From NCBI RefSeq assembly GCF_040712315.1, contig NC_134017.1, positions 2,262,001 to 2,326,000 on the forward strand: a DNA stretch of 64,000 nucleotides, given 5' to 3'. Source of the DNA: Castanea sativa. Lineage: Eukaryota; Streptophyta; Magnoliopsida; Fagales; Fagaceae. Positions 58,101 through 64,000 of this stretch are shown in pieces. A program made the position numbers and the translations under genes. Under the pieces are notes generated by a model that was not told the DNA's origin, made no database searches, and was given only the letters and a program-made list of their open reading frames with translations. Each line of letters begins with the position of its first letter. Position 1 is the first letter of the stretch.

Positions 58101-59341
58101 AGTGAAATTTTTTTTGGTGGTAATATGGTATCAAGACATCCGCAACAACATAACAATTTGTAGGAATTTTAAGCATTTTAATACAGGAAATGCACATCTC
58201 ATGAAATCCTGAATTTCCTGTTTGGATCTGTGTATAGTTCCTAGTATGCTTTTTGGCATAGCGAGTTCAATCAACAAGCTTAGCGTACATGTTTGAGGAT
58301 ACTTATGTACCTTTCAGTTACAGGTGGTTCATGCTGTCAGAGGAAGAGTACCTGTCTTCTTTGATGGAGGAGTACGACGAGGAACAGATATCTTCAAGGC
58401 ATTAGCCCTTGGTGCACAAGCCGTCCTTGTAAGCTCTCCCCCCCAAACTCTTTAATTAATTCAATTTATAAAAATCTCCTTTTATGCTCTTTTTGTTCAT
58501 ATGCAATGTTGAGCATGTAATTGATGTCACAATAGACGATGTATATTTTACAGTCATGCGCCAGTGTAATTGTTGTTGTTGTGTGTGTCTCAAGTGTCAA
58601 TAGAAGTCTGTGCAACCAACTGATGTCTTTTGGAGATACAGCTCTGTCATACTGTGCAGCTAGATTGCCATCCTTCTTTCTCAGCTTAATGCTTGAGTGG
58701 GAGCTTAACCAATTTGTGCCTAACTAGCATGTGAAAAAATAATTAAGCAAAACCTTGCTGAAGTTGAATATCCGGATCATTGAAATACTTTTTAGAGTAC
58801 CATTGGATATTGTTGTGGGAGTGACAACTAGGGAGTCTACTAAGAGCCTCTTAATACACATGTTGGAACCCCATTCCAACCCGTAAATGTAAAGCCAATG
58901 AATTTGGGCCCAACTATGTATATCATCTTTTCACTTTCTTTACTTTTTCTTGATGTGGGACTCAACACTCACACATACTCGTAACAAATATATTACGAAA
59001 GATAAATCAGGAGTAGGGAATTTGGGGTGCATTAAAATCTGGAAATTGTTAATCATAGCCACAACCAGTGTTTTCCAATTAAAAAACCCCTGAATTTTTT
59101 TTAAATCTTTTATTTTGATTCTTAATCTTAAGTCTATTGTAATCTATATATGCTATTGCAGATTGGAAGACCTGTTATATTTGGACTGGCAGCAAAGGGT
59201 GAATATGGGGTGAGACAAGTCATCCAAATGCTGAAGGATGAACTAGAGCTCACCATGGCACTATCTGGCTGTCCTAGTGTGAAGGACATTACTAGACGCC
59301 ATGTGAGGACTGAGCGTGAAAGACTCCATGCAATGCTCTAA
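55151..59341 (+). CDS. (S)-2-hydroxy-acid oxidase (GLO/HAOX-like), open copy B
   Basis: FMN-dependent oxidation of 2-hydroxy acids (glycolate, or medium/long-chain hydroxy acids in HAOX types) with H2O2 release, in peroxisomes. Coding exons: 55151-55293, 55377-55501, 55585-55631, 55701-55778, 55892-56016, 56211-56268, 57054-57116, 57432-57501, 57983-58083, 58324-58428 and 59162-59341, giving 364 codons plus TAA. Family residues seen: Y24 in [14 protein letters not shown]131 in [28 protein letters not shown]229 in [14 protein letters not shown]253 and R256 in SNHGGRQLD, and [10 protein letters not shown]. The C-terminus is AML, like the SML tail I recall for HAOX proteins and a plausible weak PTS1. 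The divergent sequence suggests HAOX/GLO4 type rather than leaf glycolate oxidase. Oddities: R to W at residue 50 in the MI(R/W)PRIL motif, and SNHGG instead of SNHGA. Confidence 0.9.
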
Positions 59342-59786
59342 TCACATATTGAAGCATTAGGACAATATCCTGGACAAAGAATGATTCAGATCATTAATTT
59401 AATCATATATGAGACTATGTCAATTAAACTTTCTGCGTTGCTTACTGAATGTAGCACCAAATTCATTACATTTTTTAATTAGTAGGACCAACCTTATTTT
59501 ATATCCTAAAAGTAAAATTAATTTGGTCACATGTAGTTCTTCCAAAATGTTAAAAAAAAAAAAACTCAGCCACGTCTAAGCCAACATTTTTTTTTGTTTT
59601 GTTTTTTTGGGTAGGGATTGTCTCACATAGCTTATTTCACATTTTTCGTACGCATCCCGTTTTCACATTTTAAGTAAAGACATCACCCTTTTGTGTTTTA
59701 AAATGGGTACATCGTGAAGGAAATCGTAAATATTATGTGTAAGGATATGTGAAAAGGGACTATGAATAAATGTTTTCCATTTTTAT
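59342..59786. other. Oxidase copy B 3' spacer
   Basis: Colinear with 30665-30880, 31905-32024 and 33173 onward of unit A; it is the empty-site version for the long-TIR element and the unit-A Helitron. No gene. Confidence 0.6.
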
Positions 59787-60601
59787 CTGGGAAGCACGGG
59801 TGCAGCGTTTGGGCCGCCACACCCGCGTCCGACGCGAGGACGCTCAGGCAACGCCACTGCCTGCGCGTCCGTGTCGCGTCGAACATTAAAAAAATAATTT
59901 TTTCGGCGCGATATGCGCCGATTCAGCCAGAATCAGTCCATATTGAGCGTAACACCGATACCGGCCAAATCAGCTGATAAGGCCGAAATTAAAAAAAAAA
60001 ACAAATAAATAACAGGTGCGCAACGCACCGTTTTACTTGCCTGAAAAAAAAAAGGTGCAAATGGTGCGTTTGGAAAAAAAACAAAAACCCTATAGCTCTT
60101 GGCCAAAACTCTCATTTCTCTTCAATTTTTAGTTTTTCACTCAGTCCACTTTTGCTCTCAGCCAACCCAGCCCTCTGCCTCTTCAATCTTCAATTTTCTT
60201 GCGCCTCTCTCCCACTCTCTGCCTTCACTCTTCAGCTAGGCTCTCTTCCATTCTCTGCCTTCACTCTTTAGTTGTGCTAGTCTCATTTTTCAGCGCTCCA
60301 CTTCGTCTTGTTGATGCATCTTTTATTTTGTTTTAGTTTCAAACTTCTGAGTTGTATTTTAATTTTCGAACATCATGGAATGTTTATATAATGGAGTTGT
60401 ATTCTAGTTATTATTTACTATTGTTCTTAAATTTGGTATATGTTTATATAATGTGAAAAAAGTATGTTTAGCAATATATTAAAAATATAAATAAAGATAT
60501 TTTTAATAATTTTTTAATCGCCGCACCCGTACCATACTTTTTCAGAAATTGCTGAGTCTCGCAGCTGCACCCGAATCCCGAAAGGCACCCGTGCTTCATA
60601 G
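59787..60601. mobile_element. GC-rich-ended DNA transposon, unit B only
   Basis: 815 bp with an 8-bp target duplication ATTTTTAT (59779-59786 and 60602-60609). Inverted ends CTGGGAAGCACGGGTGC and CTATGAAGCACGGGTGC match at 15 of 17 positions. The left 110 bp are unusually GC-rich for the window (CCGCGTCC, GACGCGAGGACGC, GCGTCCGTGTCGCGTCG). Unit A lacks it. The 8-bp duplication suggests hAT, but the terminal bases are not typical and a Mutator-like origin is possible. Frames at 59698-60115 lie in it and are not convincing genes. Confidence 0.8.
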
Positions 60602-60609
60602 ATTTTTAT

Positions 60610-61004
60610 ATAAAAATGATAGTAAAAATAATGAATAATACTTTAAAAGGTCACTTTACTATTTGTAAAGTACGTGTTGTATTATGATTTACAAGTTGCA
60701 TACTCCATGATGCGCAAAAAAAAAAAAAAATGATTAAGTGAAAAAATTAAAATAGTGAACGAGACTTGTAAGTGTTAGTTCCAAAACCCTTCTTAAAATG
60801 ATTTGATTATTTTCTAACAAATTATAGTTAATACAATATATTAAATTTTTTGAATTTAGCTATCTACATTTGTTATTTTGAAAGTGATTTAAATTAAAAA
60901 AAAAATTCAAGGAAATATAATACATTATATGTTCAATTATTATATAAGGTGAGATATTTTGTAAATAATGGACCAAAGTGAACCGAAATTGATTGAATGA
61001 ACTG
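60610..61004. other. Spacer with LTR empty site
   Basis: Colinear with 33290-33616 and 34813-34894 of unit A. AATACATTATATGTTC at about 60920 is the unoccupied site of the solo LTR. No gene. Confidence 0.65.
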
Positions 61005-61357
61005 AAATTTAGCTCAAATGGTAAATTTTCTTGCCATTGAATAAGTGATCTTGGGTTCAAATCTGGTCTACACCAAAAACCAATTAATATTTTAACTTGA
61101 TCATAAATTCAATTATCATGGAGTGGAACTCATTGGTTTAAATTTTTGAAGGTAGAAATTAAGTACAATATCGTAGGTGTAGTACATTAGATTCTCCAAT
61201 TAAAGTTAAACACGTGAAGATAAGTACAAATAACATTTTCTTTTTCAAGGCCAATTAAATTTAATACAACTGTTTATTTGAATTTAATTAGAGAATCCAG
61301 TGTATTGCCTGCTCCTAAATTTTTTTTTGATAAAGCTTGCTCCTAAATTAGTGTACA
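61005..61357 (+). repeat. tRNA-derived SINE-like repeat, copy 4
   Basis: Counterpart of 34895-35256: TTAGCTCAAATGGTAAATTT, then GATCTTGGGTTCAAATC, then CATGGAGTGGAACTCATTGG, ending near TTAGAGAATCCAGTGTATTG. Confidence 0.65.
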
Positions 61358-62951
61358 CTAATCACAGATCTCGCGTGTTGCTTGTGATAATATTTTTAGG
61401 ATGGTCTCACTAATTTTTTTTTTCCTTTCAATATGTACTAATTTAATAAATAGCATTTTAATTCATAATCATATTTTCATTTATTAGAGTAACAATCATA
61501 AAATATAATGTATATAATATATGTTGTACCAAAATCAAAACAATACATTTTTTTTCTCAGGAATCAAAGGTAAGTTAGTGAAAATATTAATTTTTTAATA
61601 CAATTTATTTATAACATTTTGTATATCATTACAAAGTATATATAATTTGGAAATTATTCTTTTAGTTTTAAACAACTTTTTCAAACCTAATTTTTTTTTC
61701 TTGTCATACAATAAAAAACACCAAGAAATATATCTAAATTTTTTTGATAAAACTCAATAAAACTACAATTCAAAATAAAATAAAAAAAGAAAGGGAAAAA
61801 AATAAAGTTTGTAACTATTTTTCCTTTAAAAAAAACAAAGGGTACAATTCCAAATGGGAAAAAAAAAGTAGAGAATTGTTTTTGAAAAAGAAGAAGTATT
61901 GTGTTAATGCTGTCATAATCTAATGTTATATCTAATCCAACATGTGAAACATAAATAGATACATAAATAATTTTAAGCAGAAAGTTGACTATGTTTTCTT
62001 GAAAGTCTCAAAGAATGCATAATAAGATAAGGAAGATGAAGAACAATATAAAATATTTATAAACGCTTAAAGCAATTACTCAAGTATCTAAGAACATCAC
62101 ATAACAAAGACATAATAATTCACTACTAATTTTTTAAACAAAATATTTACAGATAGTTAAAGTGAACTGCATAAAGACCATTGTCTTCAATTGCACTAAC
62201 TTTTCTTCATTAGCTTGTCTGGACTTTTTTTTGTTGTTGAAAAAAACACAAAATTTGACATATTATAATATGATATTCCCCAAATAAGATCAACAACAAA
62301 CACCATATATTTATTAAAAGTACTTAGTGTTGTAAAAAAATGATAAAAAAAATACTTGCATCAAGGAAGACGTATCAATTAGTCAATAATATTCATCAAT
62401 TTAAGGTAGAGAAGCAAGAAAAATAAAAAATTTCATCAAACAAATGAAAAGAAATTGAGAGAGAGAGGAATAACCTTTTATGGGAAACATATGCAAAGAA
62501 TGGGAGAGAGTGACAAATTTATAGTAAAAGGTTGGAAATAAGAAGAGTCAAAATAAAGGAAGGAAAATGGGCAAAATAATATTTCAAGTTAAAACCGCCC
62601 AAGGGAATATATATAGACAACATTTTTGTTTTGGTTTTCCATTGATTTATTATTATTTGAGAATACTAAGTATTTTAACAACATTTTTGTTTTGATTTTC
62701 TAGTGATTAATTATTTAGTTTTTTTTGTTGTTATTGAAAATACTAAGAATTTTAACATATACACACACATAGAGGGGAGAAGATTTTAAAGAAACTGACG
62801 GTGGTGTATATCCAAAATGGCTTAACTCTTGAATACACAGCACAAACTTTAAACATCTTTAACTCACACTCATTTTCCAATATGGGATTAACCGACTGTT
62901 TTTTTGTTTTTGTTTTATTTTGTTTTTTTTTGTTGAGATTACTAAGTATTT
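61358..62951 (-). mobile_element. Helitron-like element at the end of unit B, cut by an LTR
   Basis: Counterpart of 35257-37262. The minus-strand 3' end reads AACACGCGAGATCTGTGATTAG followed by T. It matches unit A up to the TACTAAGTATTT motif (about 62951), after which the LTR begins, so the 5' part seen in unit A is absent or displaced. Confidence 0.5.
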
Positions 62952-64000
62952 TGTAAAGTTGTTATTTACAACTATTTTGTGTTGGTTTTAATTTCGTGCT
63001 AAATTTGATTGTAATTATGTTCAATCATGTTTATCCTGTATTTTATGTGAGATTTCTTTGTATGGGTTGTGTGTGAGAGAGAGCGTAAAGACTCAAGCTT
63101 TTATTGAAAACCAAGTGGATTTCGTGAGATGTTTCACGAGAAGCCTTCTCACAAAATAGCCACGTGCAGAGCACATGACTGAAATGCGAAGAGTCATGAC
63201 TCATGACAGTTGGTTTTTGCGAGTAATTCGTGGGTAAGGCCTTCCTACGAAATACCAGTGAAACATTCTATTTTGCTATTTTGGCATATCTGCTACACCT
63301 TATCTTCACTTACACTATATATACTCACATATTGTAAGGAGTGTTTTTCTGAGAGAAAATCCTAGCAAACACACTTGAGAGTTAGAGATTGTTATACCCA
63401 TAATCATCTACATAATCCTTCGTAGTTTTCTTCAAACTCCTACCTCTCCATATCCATATCCATATCCATATTCTTGAGATGTTAATAGTACAAACACTTA
63501 CCACACACAATATGAGTGTTAAGTGAGGTTTTGGTACTGCTGGAAAGTATTAGAAGAAGTCAAGCGTTGGTGGATGCAATCTGGCCGAATTGCGGGATTT
63601 AAAAAGTTAGACAAGACACGGTTCTGAGAAGTCTTGTTGGAGTAGGAGCTTAGAGGGCTTAGGTGCATTGGGTAGATTAGGCTTGGAGGGTCTTTTGCTA
63701 TTCGTGTATCCCAACTTATTGTCTAGTGGATCGATTTACCGCTTGGAGGGCGGTGGAGAGATTTTTCACCGAGTTCTTCGGTTTCCTCTTCGATAACACG
63801 TCTTAGTGTTATCTTGTGTTTGCATCATTCTTCCATACTCTTTTAGCTTTCATTTTATTGTTAACATTTGATAAATATGGCTTAGAGTAGTTTTAATGTT
63901 TGGTTGTTCGCATTTACTCTATTTCGCACTTAGTTTAAATTAGAGTAAAATCAATCGAGCCGTAATTTTTAATTTGGGGGTCTTAACAGCTCTTATGTTT
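62952..64000 (+). mobile_element. LTR of a retrotransposon, runs off the right edge
   Basis: Begins TGTAAAGTTGTTATTTACAA and is the inverted counterpart of the solo LTR at 33617-34812, without the nested SINE; the window ends about 25 bases before the expected CA terminus. A TATATATA motif at about 63317 followed by a pyrimidine-rich leader suggests plus-strand sense. Whether an internal region and second LTR follow cannot be seen. Confidence 0.8.

Larger units (their letters stand above)
37303..62951 (+). repeat. Segmental duplication unit B (25.6 kb with later insertions)
   Basis: Second unit of the tandem duplication. Homology to A begins at GTGATGCATGCACTGG (exon 5 of the zinc-finger gene, 16721 in A) and continues in order to the Helitron-like tail near 62951 (A about 36845). 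B-only insertions account for the extra length: hAT (38971-40430), about 1.4 kb at 41929-43337, short LTR element (43803-45416), Helitrons (47402-49525 and 51411-54033) and a GC-rich element (59787-60601). Whether a third unit follows is not visible, because an LTR starts at 62952. Confidence 0.9.

Noticed and set aside
59698..60115. Short genes on both strands in the GC-rich element
   Set aside because: Frames end at element borders, have no recognisable domain and are absent from unit A.
1..64000. CRISPR arrays, bacterial operons, phage or organellar insertions
   Set aside because: No regularly spaced repeats, no prokaryotic gene layout and no chloroplast or mitochondrial gene sequence was noticed on either strand.

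Overview
This is nuclear DNA from a flowering plant, most likely a woody eudicot. The genes have short exons split by GT-AG introns, the intergenic DNA is AT-rich, and there are many plant-type transposable elements (Helitrons, copia-like LTR elements, hAT, Mutator-like and PIF/Harbinger-like elements, tRNA-derived SINEs, a LINE). The repeat families remind me of Fagales (oak/chestnut type), but that is only an impression. No bacterial, organellar or CRISPR content was found.

Layout: (1) 1-2.6 kb, minus strand: 5' two-thirds of a plastid 3-oxoacyl-ACP synthase II (KASII) gene running off the left edge. (2) 3.2-14.6 kb: gene-poor DNA with a dead LINE split by a PIF/Harbinger-like insertion, MITEs, SINEs and an alternating purine-pyrimidine tract. 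(3) 14.7-30.7 kb, plus strand: a SAP + CCCH zinc-finger gene (9 coding exons, 557 aa), an intronless PPR gene (471 aa) and a peroxisomal 2-hydroxy-acid oxidase gene (11 coding exons). (4) 30.7-37.3 kb: transposons (long-TIR element, Helitron, solo LTR, second Helitron). (5) From 37303 the block starting at exon 5 of the zinc-finger gene repeats in the same order and orientation: zinc-finger copy (37.3-41 kb), PPR copy (43.5-46.5 kb), oxidase copy (55.2-59.3 kb), then the same flank to about 62.95 kb, where an LTR begins and runs to the window end.

The main biological point is this tandem segmental duplication (about 20.6 kb per unit before later insertions) and the complementary fate of its genes. 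In unit A the zinc-finger and PPR genes are intact, but the oxidase has a one-base deletion in exon 4. In unit B the oxidase is an uninterrupted 364-codon frame, while the zinc-finger copy lacks exons 1-4 and carries a hAT element, and the PPR copy carries stops, a frameshift and a short LTR retrotransposon. Together the two units keep one open copy of each gene. Because each unit is an empty-site control for the other, transposon ends and target duplications can be read directly.

The three duplicated genes have unrelated roles (RNA or chromatin binding, organellar RNA processing, peroxisomal 2-hydroxy-acid oxidation), so I see no joint pathway. I found no new multi-gene system; the novelty lies in duplication structure, gene decay and transposon history.
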